Shown here: in pieces, positions 27,432-36,252 of the stretch
Layout of the letters: each line of letters begins with the position of its first letter
How positions within the stretch are numbered: position 1 is the stretch's first letter
DNA from: UBA5342 sp965662645
GTDB taxonomy: Bacteria > Bacteroidota > Bacteroidia > Bacteroidales > UBA5342
Length of the DNA: 64,000 nucleotides
Reading direction: 5' to 3'
Assembly: GCA_965662645.1 (NCBI GenBank)
Contig: CBFIII010000001.1
Coordinates: 124,001-188,000 of the forward strand
The notes under the pieces: generated by a model
What the model was told of the DNA's origin: nothing
What the model saw: only the letters and a program-made list of their open reading frames with translations
The model's database searches: none
Position numbers and translations under genes: made by a program

Positions 27432-27821
27432 ATGATTATAGCGGTTGATTTTGATGGTACTATTGTAGAACACAAATATCCTTTAATTGGGGATGAGATA
27501 CCGTTTGCTATTGACACCCTTAAACGTCTTGTGGATGATGGACATCAGCTCATTTTATGGACTTATCGTGCAGGAAATGATTTGGCAAAAGCCGTTTCTT
27601 TTTGTGAGCAAAAAGGTGTGAAATTTTATGCTATAAATAAAAACTTTCCTGAAGAAGTATTTAATAATTGTATGAGTCGTAAAATTATTGCCGATATGTA
27701 TATTGATGACCGTAATTTTGGGGGTATGCCTGATTGGGGTGTTATCTATGCAAGCATTTCAGGTAATAAGCTGGATGTAAAGAAAAAAGGCAAAGGGTTA
27801 CGACATCTTTTAGGCTTTTAA
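27432..27821 (+). CDS. Small HAD-superfamily hydrolase (BT0820-like)
   Basis: This 129-residue protein opens MIIAVDFDGTIVEH, with the HAD nucleophile Asp6 and acid/base Asp8. It continues with LILWTYRAG (motif II Thr) and ends with YIDDRNFGG (motif IV acidic pair). It lacks a cap domain, as in the BT0820-type HAD proteins of Bacteroides, which are uncharacterised phosphatases. The substrate is unknown. Its TAA stop overlaps the first bases of a dispersed repeat. Confidence 0.82.
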   Translation: MIIAVDFDGTIVEHKYPLIGDEIPFAIDTLKRLVDDGHQLILWTYRAGNDLAKAVSFCEQKGVKFYAINKNFPEEVFNNCMSRKIIADMYIDDRNFGGMPDWGVIYASISGNKLDVKKKGKGLRHLLGF

Positions 27822-27920
27822 TCCCACATTGTGGGTTTAATTCTCCTTAGCTTACTTAGTGCGAATAAAAAATGTTCTTCAAATAAATGTCTCGTTGGCT
27901 TGCACCGAGGTTGTTGACTT
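27820..27920 (+). repeat. Dispersed repeat R, copy 1 (overlaps a stop codon)
   Basis: Begins AATCCCACATTGTGGGTTTA, a 13-base palindrome (CCCACATTGTGGG), continues with a region like TTAGCTTACTTAGTGCGAATAA and ends GAGGTTGTTGACTT. The same order of blocks occurs at 36007, 46676 and 57231. Here the first two bases are part of the stop codon of the HAD gene. Confidence 0.8.
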
Positions 27921-27925
27921 GATTT

Positions 27926-29230
27926 TTACAATCGGGTTATCTTTGCTCCTAACTTATTCAATCGTTGGTCTATAAATTGATATCCTCTGTCTATTTGGTT
28001 GATATTCTCAATGGTAGAAGTTCCTTCTGCTGATAATGCTGCAATTAATAAAGCTACTCCAGCGCGTATGTCGGGGCTGCTCATCTTACATGCTCTTAGA
28101 GGCATTTTTCTATCGTGTCCAATGACGGTAGCTCGGTGTGGATCGCAGAGAATGATCTGAGCACCCATATCAATTAGTTTATCCACAAAAAACAGACGAC
28201 TTTCAAACATCTTTTGGTGAATTAATAAGCTGCCTTTGGCTTGTGTAGCTATCACTAAAAAAACACTTATTAAGTCAGGTGTAAGTCCTGGCCAAGGGGC
28301 ATCACTGATGTTCATAATAGAACCATCAATAAAATTATCTATTTCATAATGTTCTTGTGCGGGAATAAAAAGATCATCTCCTCTTTTTTCTATCTTAATA
28401 CCTAAACGTGAGAATTGCATAGGGATAATGCCTAGATCGCTTTTAAATGCATTCTTAATAGTGATGGCTGATTGTGTCATAGCTGCCATACCAATGAAAC
28501 TGCCTATCTCAATCATATCGGGCATGAGTGTATGTTCGCACCCACTTAGTTCTTCTACACCAGTTACAGTAATAAGGTTGGAGCCTATGCCGTTAATTTT
28601 AGCACCCATACTCACTAGCATTTTGCACAGTTGCTGTATGTAAGGTTCGCATGCGGCATTGTAAATGGTCGTTTTTCCTTCTGCTTTTACTGAAGCTAAT
28701 ATGATGTTGGCTGTTCCTGTAACCGAAGCTTCGTCCAGTAGCATATAAGTTCCCACTAATTTAGGAGCTTCTACTTTAAAGAAATTTTCTTTGTATTCAA
28801 AATTAAGACTGGCACCTAACTTTATAAACCCTTGAAAGTGAGTGTCTAGTCGTCGTCTTCCTATCTTGTCTCCTCCTGGTTTGGGGAGGTAAGCTTTCCC
28901 GAAACGAGCTAAAAGAGGACCTAATATCATTACCGAACCGCGTAATGAGGCACTTTGTGTGCGGAAGACATCGGTTTTCATATAATCAATAGCAATGTTT
29001 TCTGCTTTAAAAGAATAGGTGTGTTCGTTACATTTCTCAACTTCAACGCCTAAATCTCGCATCAATTGAATGAGGTTATTAACATCCAAAATATCTGGTA
29101 TATTATGGATGATCACTTTTTCTTTGGTGAGTAGAACGGCACAAATAACTTGTAGAGCTTCATTTTTTGCTCCTTGTGCTTCTATTTCTCCGGAAAGCGT
29201 ATGACCTCCCTCAACAATAAACGATGCCAT
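27926..29230 (-). CDS. murA: UDP-N-acetylglucosamine 1-carboxyvinyltransferase, Asp-type (Cys115 replaced)
   Basis: MurA transfers enolpyruvate to UDP-GlcNAc, the first committed step of peptidoglycan synthesis. The 434-residue protein has the N-terminal GAKNEALQVI (substrate binding) and the EPSP-synthase fold. The active-site loop reads LPKPGGDKIGRRRLDTHF with Asp at about residue 121 where E. coli has Cys115, the residue alkylated by fosfomycin. Asp at this position is known to be active and fosfomycin-insensitive in other bacteria. It shares one base with the DUF4290 gene upstream. Confidence 0.96.
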   Translation of the reverse strand: MASFIVEGGHTLSGEIEAQGAKNEALQVICAVLLTKEKVIIHNIPDILDVNNLIQLMRDLGVEVEKCNEHTYSFKAENIAIDYMKTDVFRTQSASLRGSVMILGPLLARFGKAYLPKPGGDKIGRRRLDTHFQGFIKLGASLNFEYKENFFKVEAPKLVGTYMLLDEASVTGTANIILASVKAEGKTTIYNAACEPYIQQLCKMLVSMGAKINGIGSNLITVTGVEELSGCEHTLMPDMIEIGSFIGMAAMTQSAITIKNAFKSDLGIIPMQFSRLGIKIEKRGDDLFIPAQEHYEIDNFIDGSIMNISDAPWPGLTPDLISVFLVIATQAKGSLLIHQKMFESRLFFVDKLIDMGAQIILCDPHRATVIGHDRKMPLRACKMSSPDIRAGVALLIAALSAEGTSTIENINQIDRGYQFIDQRLNKLGAKITRL

Positions 29231-29841
29231 TATTTTCTGCGTTTTTTGTAGGATTGATTCTTTTTGTAAGGATTGTTTTGTGGACGTTGGTTTTGGAAAT
29301 TGGAGTCCGCAAGTTTAAAGTCTTTTTCTGTGTAATTCAAAATCCCATTGGATAGGAGTTTCAGATCTTTGTATATCTTATCTTCAAGAACTACTTTTTT
29401 ATTCCAATTCAAAAATGAATGCTTCATCTGATTGGCTATGGCATTAGCCATTCTCATTCGAATCTCTTCGTCTTCAACTTTCACACAAGCTGTGATCATA
29501 TCTTCTACTTTACGTCCGTAGTAGCGTAATTTGATCGTTTGTTGTGGATATTCTAATGTTTCTACTTTGACTTGTAAAGCTTCAGAAGTTGGTAGGGTAT
29601 AATCTGCATCAATGTCTAGTTTGAAATCAGACATAATAGCTAAATGATCGTATAGTTTTTGCTTAAATTCAGCAACGTCTCGCAAGTAAGGAAATAAATC
29701 GCCCATGACTTTAATGATGTGACCACTGAACTTGGTGCGCTCTTCGCGATCTTCGATGGCAACGGCTTGCATGACCATTTTTTGTATATGTCGCCCATAT
29801 TCAGGCATTCGCAATGTGTCTCTATTACTATTGTAGTCCAT
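29230..29841 (-). CDS. DUF4290 family protein
   Basis: A 203-residue protein starting MDYNSNRDTLRMPEYGRHIQKMV, diagnostic of DUF4290, a family found upstream of murA in many Bacteroidota. The body is helical and acidic; the C terminus is rich in Asn, Gln and Lys (NFQNQRPQNNPYKKNQSYKKRRK), suggesting nucleic-acid or surface binding, but no function is known. Its stop codon shares a base with the murA start, so the pair is translationally coupled. Confidence 0.88.
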   Translation of the reverse strand: MDYNSNRDTLRMPEYGRHIQKMVMQAVAIEDREERTKFSGHIIKVMGDLFPYLRDVAEFKQKLYDHLAIMSDFKLDIDADYTLPTSEALQVKVETLEYPQQTIKLRYYGRKVEDMITACVKVEDEEIRMRMANAIANQMKHSFLNWNKKVVLEDKIYKDLKLLSNGILNYTEKDFKLADSNFQNQRPQNNPYKKNQSYKKRRK

Positions 29842-29867
29842 CTTTTCTTTTTTTCTCTGTTAGGTTA

Positions 29868-29875
29868 CAAATTTA
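29868..29875 (-). promoter_or_regulatory. -7 box (TAAATTTG) for DUF4290-murA
   Basis: On the minus strand TAAATTTG fits TAnnTTTG, 26 bases upstream of the DUF4290 ATG. No clear -33 element is seen. Confidence 0.5.
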
Positions 29876-30047
29876 GATAAAAATATAATGAATTGAGACT
29901 AAAGAGCACTTTAGCTTGGATGAAATTCTCTTTTTTTTTATAAAATGATATATTTGCTTAGTTGTTATACTGTGTAGATTGTATTTTTGGTTTTCCTAAA
30001 TCACATTTAGCTACTACCTAGAATATGATATTGTTTATTTTAGAAAC

Positions 30048-30221
30048 ATGCAAGGACTTCTGAGATATATTTATGATGTTTGGGAGCTTATTCCAATGGG
30101 GCAGCATGATGATATTGGTGAAGTTGAAGAGGATGTTTTTGCTTTTAATATAGGATGGGTGGTATTAGCTTTTTTATTGTATATTGCCATATTTATAGTC
30201 CTGATGGCCTGTGTTTGTTAG
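30048..30221 (+). CDS. 57-residue single-pass membrane protein, probably truncated by a frameshift
   Basis: ATG 30048 opens a 57-codon frame: an acidic N-terminal part (MGQHDDIGEVEEDVFAFN) then a strongly hydrophobic helix ending LYIAIFIVLMACVC. It stops at TAG 30219-30221. In the -1 frame the protein would continue from within the helix into a basic tail encoded to 30304. A positively charged tail after a membrane helix would be a normal topology, so the two parts look like halves of one small protein. I do not recognise a family. Confidence 0.5.
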   Translation: MQGLLRYIYDVWELIPMGQHDDIGEVEEDVFAFNIGWVVLAFLLYIAIFIVLMACVC

Positions 30222-30304
30222 CTAAATTGATGATGTATAGGCGTTGTGAGACGAAAAAGAAACGAGACAAAAAGGAAAGTCCTGTGTGGTACAATGATGA
30301 TTAG
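30215..30304 (+). pseudogene. Basic tail in the -1 frame, likely the C-terminal part of the preceding small membrane protein
   Basis: Frame read from 30215: LLAKLMMYRRCETKKKRDKK and then ESPVWYNDD, stop TAG 30302-30304. It could be translated alone from ATG 30230 (24 residues), but the charge pattern fits a cytoplasmic tail joined to the helix at about 30213-30215 by a one-base shift. A sequencing error, a true mutation or programmed frameshifting are all possible. Confidence 0.35.
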
Positions 30305-30342
30305 CATAAATCAAGAATGAATATTTACAAATACAATAAGAA

Positions 30343-32616
30343 ATGAAAAAGGCAAATATATTACTTGTGATTCTGGGGATTATCTTGCTGATTGGCTGTG
30401 CGCCAAAGCAACAAAAAAACACCATTCCTTTTGTTGAGGATCTCTTGAGTCAGATGACTTTAGAAGAGAAAGTAGGACAGCTGGTTCAATATACGGGGCG
30501 GTGGGAGATGACAGGTCCTGCTCCTAAGGGAGGTGATGCACAGGAGTTGTATGAAGAAATTAAAGCAGGGCACGTTGGCTCTATGCTTAATATTAATGGT
30601 GTAGAGGCCACACGGAAAGCACAAGAATTAGCAGTTGAAAATTCACGCTTAGGCATTCCCTTGGTGATTGGTTACGATGTGATTCATGGTTATGTGACCA
30701 TGTTCCCAATTCCCCTTGCAGAAGCCGCTAGTTTTAATCCTGATATTGCGTACCAGTCGGCTAGAATAGCAGCTATAGAGACTGCTGCTTCTGGTATTCA
30801 TTGGACCTTTGCGCCTATGGTTGATGTTTATCGTGATGCGCGGTGGGGGCGCGTCATGGAAGGTGCTGGAGAAGATCCTTATTTGGGTGCTAGGTTTGCG
30901 GAAGCTCGTGTCAAAGGTTTTCAAGGTGATGATTTGAAAGCCAATAATACCATTGCTGCTTGTGCTAAACATTTCGCAGGTTATGGTTTTATTGAGGCAG
31001 GTCGTGACTATAATTCCGCAGAAATCACAGAGAATACGCTTCGTAATATCGTCTTGCCTCCCTTTAAAGCATGCGTTGATGCTGGTGTTGCTACTTTCAT
31101 GAATGGATTTAATGAGCTGAATGGGATGCCTGTAACGGGTAGTAAGTACCTCTTAGATGATATACTCCGTAAAGAATGGAACTATGAGGGTATGGTCGTC
31201 TCTGACTGGGGTTCAATAAAAGAATTAGTAGTACATGGCGTGGCCAGAGATAGCAGTGAAGCCGCACAATTAGCTATTATAGCTGGTTCTGACATGGATA
31301 TGGAGGGTTACTGTTATCCAGTACATCTTGTTGAAATGGTAAGGTCTGGGAAAGTTGATGAAGATTACGTTGATAGAGCCGTACGACGTGTTTTGTCTTT
31401 CAAATATAAACTAGGCTTGTTTGATGATCCTTATAAATACTGTGATGAAGAGCGTGAGAAAGCGCAGGTTTATAATGTTGAACATCGCGCAAAAGCTAGA
31501 GAACTAGCGCGAGAAGCGATGGTCTTACTGAAGAATGAGAAGGCTATTCTTCCTCTAGATAAATCATCTCTTCAGACCATTGCAGTTATTGGAGAATTAG
31601 CGGCTGATCGCAATTCCCCATTAGGAAGTTGGCGTGCACAAGCTATCCCCAACTCGGCAGTATCTTTATTAGATGGTATTAAAACAGCAAAATCTAACAA
31701 AGGTGTGGCTTACGCTAAAGGGCCCGACTACATCTTAAATGAACCTAGTTTTGTGACCGAGCTAGAAATAAACACGACGAGTACTGAAGGAATGGCCGAA
31801 GCGGTACGTTTGGCTAAGAAATCAGATGTGGTGGTCTTATGCTTAGGCGAACATTGTTTTCAGTCGGGAGAAGGACGCAGTCAGACCGATATTAAACTTA
31901 AAGGAAAACAAATAGATTTGCTTGATGCCATTGTACAAGTCAATAAAAATGTGGTGTTGGTATTAATGAATGGACGACCACTAGATCTCACCGATGTGGT
32001 GGGAAAAGTGCCTGCAATACTTGAAACGTGGCACTTAGGTTCTGAGTCAGGAAATGCCATTGCTGATGTGTTATTTGGGGATTATAATCCTTCAGGGAAG
32101 TTGCCGATGACTTTTCCGCGCAACGTAGGGCAGTGTCCTATTTATTATAACCATAAGAATACAGGCAGACCTACTGATGTGGGTGATGGTGTATTCTGGT
32201 CACATTATACAGATTCAGAAAACTCGCCACTATTCCCTTTTGGTTATGGGTTGAGCTATACTTCTTTTGATTATTCAAATTTCTCGATTAGTAATGAGAA
32301 ATTGCAACGTGGGGAAGTGTTAACTGTAAGTGTAGAAATATCAAATGTAGGACGTTACGCTGGAGCAGAGGTTGTTCAGCTTTATATTCGTGATCATTTT
32401 GCGAGTGTAGCACCTCCTGTTTGTCAGCTAAAAGGTTTTGAGAAAATTTATCTTGAAGTAGGCGAGAGTGTGACTGTTACATTTGAATTAGAAGAAAAGG
32501 ATTTGGCGTTTTACAATCCTTATAAGCAAGAATGGGGAGCTGAATCTGGCGATTTCTCTGTTTGGGTAGGAATAGATCCTAGCGATGATTTAGTGACTCA
32601 ATTTGAATTATTATAG
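30343..32616 (+). CDS. Family 3 glycoside hydrolase lipoprotein (BglX-type beta-glucosidase)
   Basis: A 757-residue protein with a lipoprotein signal (lipobox LLIGC, Cys19), the GH3 N-terminal TIM barrel, a second alpha/beta sandwich domain (about 395-610) and a C-terminal fibronectin type III-like domain (about 665-745). The catalytic nucleophile Asp288 is in MVVSDWGSI; substrate residues include KHFAGYG and DVYRDARWGRVMEG. Such enzymes cleave terminal beta-linked glucose or related sugars from oligosaccharides. No transporter, SusC/D pair or regulator is adjacent, so it is not in a polysaccharide utilisation locus here. A terminator follows. Confidence 0.93.
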   Translation: MKKANILLVILGIILLIGCAPKQQKNTIPFVEDLLSQMTLEEKVGQLVQYTGRWEMTGPAPKGGDAQELYEEIKAGHVGSMLNINGVEATRKAQELAVENSRLGIPLVIGYDVIHGYVTMFPIPLAEAASFNPDIAYQSARIAAIETAASGIHWTFAPMVDVYRDARWGRVMEGAGEDPYLGARFAEARVKGFQGDDLKANNTIAACAKHFAGYGFIEAGRDYNSAEITENTLRNIVLPPFKACVDAGVATFMNGFNELNGMPVTGSKYLLDDILRKEWNYEGMVVSDWGSIKELVVHGVARDSSEAAQLAIIAGSDMDMEGYCYPVHLVEMVRSGKVDEDYVDRAVRRVLSFKYKLGLFDDPYKYCDEEREKAQVYNVEHRAKARELAREAMVLLKNEKAILPLDKSSLQTIAVIGELAADRNSPLGSWRAQAIPNSAVSLLDGIKTAKSNKGVAYAKGPDYILNEPSFVTELEINTTSTEGMAEAVRLAKKSDVVVLCLGEHCFQSGEGRSQTDIKLKGKQIDLLDAIVQVNKNVVLVLMNGRPLDLTDVVGKVPAILETWHLGSESGNAIADVLFGDYNPSGKLPMTFPRNVGQCPIYYNHKNTGRPTDVGDGVFWSHYTDSENSPLFPFGYGLSYTSFDYSNFSISNEKLQRGEVLTVSVEISNVGRYAGAEVVQLYIRDHFASVAPPVCQLKGFEKIYLEVGESVTVTFELEEKDLAFYNPYKQEWGAESGDFSVWVGIDPSDDLVTQFELL

Positions 32617-32666
32617 ATAAATACGTCAATGAACAAATAGATGTTGAATTGTTCTTAATATTGAAA

Positions 32667-32700
32667 ACCACCATTGATTCTAAAGCAATGGTGGTTTTTT
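32667..32700 (+). terminator. Rho-independent terminator after the GH3 gene
   Basis: ACCACCATTG (32667-32676) pairs with CAATGGTGGT (32686-32695) around a 9-base loop, followed by T residues. Confidence 0.88.
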
Positions 32701-32893
32701 AGTAAAATATCTTGTGAGATCATCTTTTTATATAAAGGTGTCATTCGTAATGAGAACTAAAAGGTTTGAATATCATCATATTGTGTCTTTATTGTAATTG
32801 TACAATTGCTGCATTTCCTTTTTATTGATCACATCAAATAATAGAAAATTCAGAATTCGTAATTCACAATTTATAATTCAAAGACTTTTTCCC
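32701..32893. other. AT-rich intergenic region before sufE
   Basis: About 190 bases with no credible ORF. It contains a 12-base palindrome (AATTGTACAATT, 32796-32807) and a run of AATTC-like units just before the sufE promoter. I see no evidence that either is functional. Confidence 0.4.
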
Positions 32894-32901
32894 TACATTT
32901 G
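32894..32901 (+). promoter_or_regulatory. -7 box (TACATTTG) of sufE
   Basis: TACATTTG fits the consensus and lies 21 bases before the ATG at 32923. The frame upstream of that ATG opens at the TTG inside this box, which supports ATG 32923 as the true start. Confidence 0.6.
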
Positions 32902-32922
32902 CGAATTAAAATTGAGATAAGA

Positions 32923-33348
32923 ATGACAATAAATGAAATACAAGATTCAATCATTGAAGAGTTTGTTATATTTGACGACTGGATGGATCGGTATGCTTAT
33001 TTAATAGAACTGGGGAATGAGCTTGAGGTGATGGATGAGTCGCGTAAAACGGATCAAGTTCTCATTGAGGGGTGTCAAAGTAAAGTGTGGATCGATGCCG
33101 AAGAGAAAGATGGTAAATTGTATTTTTATGCCGAGAGTGATGCTGTAATTGTAAAAGGTATTGTGGCATTGTTATTGCGTGTTTACTCGGGACAATCCGT
33201 GAAAGATATAGTAAATAGTGATTTATATTTTATCAAAGAAGTGGGGTTGAGCAGTCATTTATCGCCTACTCGTTCTAATGGTTTGTTGTCCATGGTTAAA
33301 CAAATGAAGTTATATGCTATTGCTTATAACGCTAAATTGAATCAATAA
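32923..33348 (+). CDS. sufE: Sulfur acceptor protein SufE
   Basis: SufE accepts sulfur from the cysteine desulfurase SufS and passes it to the SUF Fe-S scaffold. The 141-residue protein has the acceptor cysteine at exactly residue 51 in LIEGCQSKVW, and the family's WMDRYAYLIELG and LLLRVYSGQS segments. ATG 32923 is chosen because a promoter box ends just upstream. One base separates it from the MIP18-family gene, forming an Fe-S assembly pair. Confidence 0.93.
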   Translation: MTINEIQDSIIEEFVIFDDWMDRYAYLIELGNELEVMDESRKTDQVLIEGCQSKVWIDAEEKDGKLYFYAESDAVIVKGIVALLLRVYSGQSVKDIVNSDLYFIKEVGLSSHLSPTRSNGLLSMVKQMKLYAIAYNAKLNQ

Positions 33349-33349
33349 A

Positions 33350-33664
33350 ATGGAAGATTTATTACGATACGAAGAGGCGGTTATTATGTCTTTGAGAACC
33401 GTCTTTGATCCCGAAATACCGGTCAATGTATATGACTTGGGCTTGATCTATTCAATAGATGTAAAAGAAACACTCGATGTAGAAATTGAGATGACTCTTA
33501 CCGCGCCAGGTTGTCCTATGGCAGATTATATTGTAAATGAGGTAAAGGAAAAAGTCGAGATGATACAGGATGTAAAAAATTGTGTGGTTAATCTCGTTTT
33601 TGATCCTGCTTGGGATAAAGATATGATGAGTGAAGAAGCCCAATTAGAGTTGGGAATGTTATAA
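33350..33664 (+). CDS. MIP18/DUF59 family Fe-S assembly protein (SufT-like)
   Basis: A 104-residue single-domain protein with the MIP18 signature: DPEIPVNVYDLGLIY (about 20-34) and TAPGCPMADYI with the conserved Cys55. Members assist Fe-S cluster maturation, often next to suf genes. It starts one base after sufE, which supports that role. Whether it acts as SufT or as another maturation factor is not decidable from sequence. Confidence 0.88.
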   Translation: MEDLLRYEEAVIMSLRTVFDPEIPVNVYDLGLIYSIDVKETLDVEIEMTLTAPGCPMADYIVNEVKEKVEMIQDVKNCVVNLVFDPAWDKDMMSEEAQLELGML

Positions 33665-33694
33665 GTTAAGTACTGTTTTTTAAAACCTAGATTA

Positions 33695-34201
33695 ATGAAA
33701 AAATCAATTGTATTAGTTATTGCTTTGTGTGCTGTATTTGTTATGAGCGCTCAGAATTTTAAGTTTGGACATATTAATTCTCAGGAATTAATGGGAAATC
33801 TACCTGCAATGGAAGCGGTGATGAGTCAACTTGAAACTCTTCAAACCAACAATAATGAGTTGTTGAAAAATATGCAAGCCGAGTTGGAAAAAGAAGCGAT
33901 GAAATATCAAGCTGCTGCCGATACTATGCCAGAGTCTGTACGTGCATACAAAGAGCAGGAGTTGCAACAGATGCAAGCTAATATCCAAAAGTTTTATCAA
34001 GATGCGCAAACATCTATGCAGAAAAAACAAGGTGAGTTGACTCAGCCTGTTATGGATAAAGTGAAAAAAGCCATTGATGACGTGGCTGCAGAGCAGGGTT
34101 TTATTTATGTCTTTGATTTGTCTGGTGGTGCTGTGTTGTATCACTCTACACAAAGTGTTGATATTAAACCTTTGGTTCGTAAGAAACTAGGTTTAGAGTA
34201 G
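33695..34201 (+). CDS. Skp/OmpH-family periplasmic chaperone
   Basis: A 168-residue protein with a signal peptide (MKKSIVLVIALCAVFVMSA) and a long coiled coil (about residues 40-125, many Glu, Gln and Lys heptads). It ends in the Skp core HINSQELMGNLP and the C-terminal VFDLSGGAVLYHSTQSVDIKP. Skp trimers carry unfolded outer-membrane proteins across the periplasm. In many Bacteroidota this gene lies next to bamA and murI; here murI follows but bamA is not in the window. Confidence 0.88.
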   Translation: MKKSIVLVIALCAVFVMSAQNFKFGHINSQELMGNLPAMEAVMSQLETLQTNNNELLKNMQAELEKEAMKYQAAADTMPESVRAYKEQELQQMQANIQKFYQDAQTSMQKKQGELTQPVMDKVKKAIDDVAAEQGFIYVFDLSGGAVLYHSTQSVDIKPLVRKKLGLE

Positions 34202-34232
34202 TTCTTTTGAACTATTACATTATATTTTACTG

Positions 34233-35054
34233 ATGCGTAAAGCTCCTATTGGTATTTTTGATTCTGGTTATGGTGGACTCTCTGTCTTTCGTCATATTAG
34301 AGAATTAATGCCTCAATATGATTATATTTATTTAGGAGATAATGCGCGCACACCTTATGGGACACGTTCTTTTGATGTTGTTTATCAATATACTTTAGAG
34401 GCGGTTACAAAATTATTTTCTTTGGGGTGCGAATTAGTAATATTAGCTTGTAATACGGCTTCGGCTAAGGCTCTTCGTAATATACAGCAGAATGACTTGC
34501 CTCGGTTATCACCTCATAAACGCGTGTTGGGCGTTATCAGACCGAGTGTTGAAGAGGTGGGGCTGCTAAGCAAAAGCCGTCATGTTGGACTTTTGGGTAC
34601 TTATGGTACTGTTCGCAGTCATTCCTATCTCTTAGAGATTAATAAATTATTTCCTGAAATAAAAGTGACGGAGGAGGCTTGTCCTATGTGGGTGCCTTTG
34701 GTCGAGAATGGGGAATATGATAAACCTGGTGCTGATTATTTTGTACAGCAGCATATTAGTGCAATAATGAGAAATGATCCAGCTATTGATACGCTGATTC
34801 TTGGTTGTACTCATTATCCTTTATTATTAGATAAAATCAGAAAATACGTCCCTGAAAACGTGACTATCTTAACTCAGGGAGAGCTTGTTGCGGAAAAATT
34901 GCTTTTATATCTTAAGCGTCATCCCGAAATGGAGATGCGCTGTGCAACGAATGGCCACGTTAAATTTTATACGACGGAGTCATCGGATCGTTTTAAAGCT
35001 TCTGCTCAGGTTTTTCTGAATGCTGATATTGATGTTGAGCATATTGAATATTAA
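34233..35054 (+). CDS. murI: Glutamate racemase
   Basis: MurI makes D-glutamate for peptidoglycan. The 273-residue protein has the two catalytic cysteines in LACNTASAKA (about Cys73) and LGCTHYPLL (about Cys191), and the N-terminal IGIFDSGYGGLSV and YLGDNARTPYG motifs. It starts 31 bases after the skp-like gene, and the LD-carboxypeptidase gene follows, so three wall or envelope genes are adjacent. Confidence 0.96.
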   Translation: MRKAPIGIFDSGYGGLSVFRHIRELMPQYDYIYLGDNARTPYGTRSFDVVYQYTLEAVTKLFSLGCELVILACNTASAKALRNIQQNDLPRLSPHKRVLGVIRPSVEEVGLLSKSRHVGLLGTYGTVRSHSYLLEINKLFPEIKVTEEACPMWVPLVENGEYDKPGADYFVQQHISAIMRNDPAIDTLILGCTHYPLLLDKIRKYVPENVTILTQGELVAEKLLLYLKRHPEMEMRCATNGHVKFYTTESSDRFKASAQVFLNADIDVEHIEY

Positions 35055-35120
35055 TATTAAGAGGGCTTGAGCCTTTCTTATGTTTATATGTTATCCTATT
35101 GTTTCTAATTCGTTTGAAAA

Positions 35121-36008
35121 GTGAAACTAAAACCACAAGATACTGTTCTTATTATATCGCCTTCAGGACGTGTGCTGAAAGATAATATTGATAATGCAGT
35201 AAAGAAGCTTAACGCATGGGATCTGAAAGTTGAGGTCTCTACTTTTGCGTGTGGCGAATACCATAATTTTTCTGGAACTATAGAACAGCGTTTGCATGAT
35301 TTGCAATGGGCTTTGGATCATCCTACAGCTAAGGTCATCATGGCTTCGCGTGGTGGTTATGGAGCCATTCAACTTCTTGATAAAATTGACTGGACCACCT
35401 TTATTAAAAAACCTAAACTGCTGGTGGGATACAGTGATATTTGTAACCTTCATGCTGTTGTTAATGGCTTTGAAATTTCCTCTTTGCATGCTTTAATGCC
35501 CAATAGTTTTCCTAAACAAGAAGAGCATCATCTCTCGTTGACGACTCTAAAACAAGCTCTATTTGAGGATCATTATTCATTTGTTTGGGAATCTCCACTT
35601 AATGACTTGGATTGTTCTCTTGAAGGTGAAATTGTAGGTGGAAACCTTTCTATTCTATATAGTTTGCAGGGTACTCCTTATGCTCCTAATTATAAGGGCA
35701 AAATATTGTTTTTGGAAGATTTGTGTGAATATTTATACCATACCGATCGTATGTTGCAGAGTCTGGCTTTAGCGGGTGTTTTCTCTGATATTAAAGGTCT
35801 TATTGTGGGTGATTTTACCGCAATGAAAGATAATGACCGTCCTTTTGGTCAGAGTGTTGAGGAAATGTTGCGCATGTTTTCTGAAAAATACGATTTCCCT
35901 CTTATCTTTGGTTTGCCCGTTGGACATAGTGATCCTACGATAGCTTTACCATTGGGGAAAATCCTAAAAATTAAAGTTGAAAATAACACTTGTGCTCTAT
36001 TGGTTTAA
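35121..36008 (+). CDS. Peptidase S66 (LD-carboxypeptidase, LdcA-like), GTG start
   Basis: LD-carboxypeptidases remove the terminal D-Ala from tetrapeptide muropeptides during cytoplasmic wall recycling. The 295-residue protein has the nucleophile serine in LVGYSDICNLH (about Ser105), the glutamate in LFLEDLCEYLYH (about 200-211) and the histidine in PVGHSDPTIALPLG. It starts at GTG 35121; no ATG is suitably placed. It lacks a signal peptide, consistent with a cytoplasmic location. The stop codon overlaps the beginning of repeat R copy 2. Confidence 0.9.
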   Translation: MKLKPQDTVLIISPSGRVLKDNIDNAVKKLNAWDLKVEVSTFACGEYHNFSGTIEQRLHDLQWALDHPTAKVIMASRGGYGAIQLLDKIDWTTFIKKPKLLVGYSDICNLHAVVNGFEISSLHALMPNSFPKQEEHHLSLTTLKQALFEDHYSFVWESPLNDLDCSLEGEIVGGNLSILYSLQGTPYAPNYKGKILFLEDLCEYLYHTDRMLQSLALAGVFSDIKGLIVGDFTAMKDNDRPFGQSVEEMLRMFSEKYDFPLIFGLPVGHSDPTIALPLGKILKIKVENNTCALLV

Positions 36009-36100
36009 TCCCACATTGTGGGTTTAATTCTCCGTAGCTTGTTGCTCATAAAATGTTCTTTAATTAAATGCCTTGTAGGTTTTCTTCAAGGTTGTTGACT
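36007..36100 (+). repeat. Dispersed repeat R, copy 2 (overlaps a stop codon)
   Basis: Starts AATCCCACATTGTGGGTTTA, identical to copy 1 over the first 27 bases, continues GTAGCTTGTTGCTCATAAAA and ends AAGGTTGTTGACT. The first two bases are part of the TAA stop of the LD-carboxypeptidase gene. Confidence 0.8.
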
Positions 36101-36252
36101 GTAAGTTTCTAATTGTTAATTGGTAAGTTTTATTATTGTGTTTTTAATGGGCTAAATTTTTTGATAGAATACTTAAGTGCATTTTTTTACACTGAGCTAG
36201 ATTACAGAGAAGTCTTTTTGTAAAATATGACATTAACTAATTCACTCTGCTT

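Noticed and set aside
32796..32807. AATTGTACAATT palindrome as an operator
   Set aside because: A single AT-rich 12-base palindrome without a second copy or a nearby regulator gene is expected by chance here.
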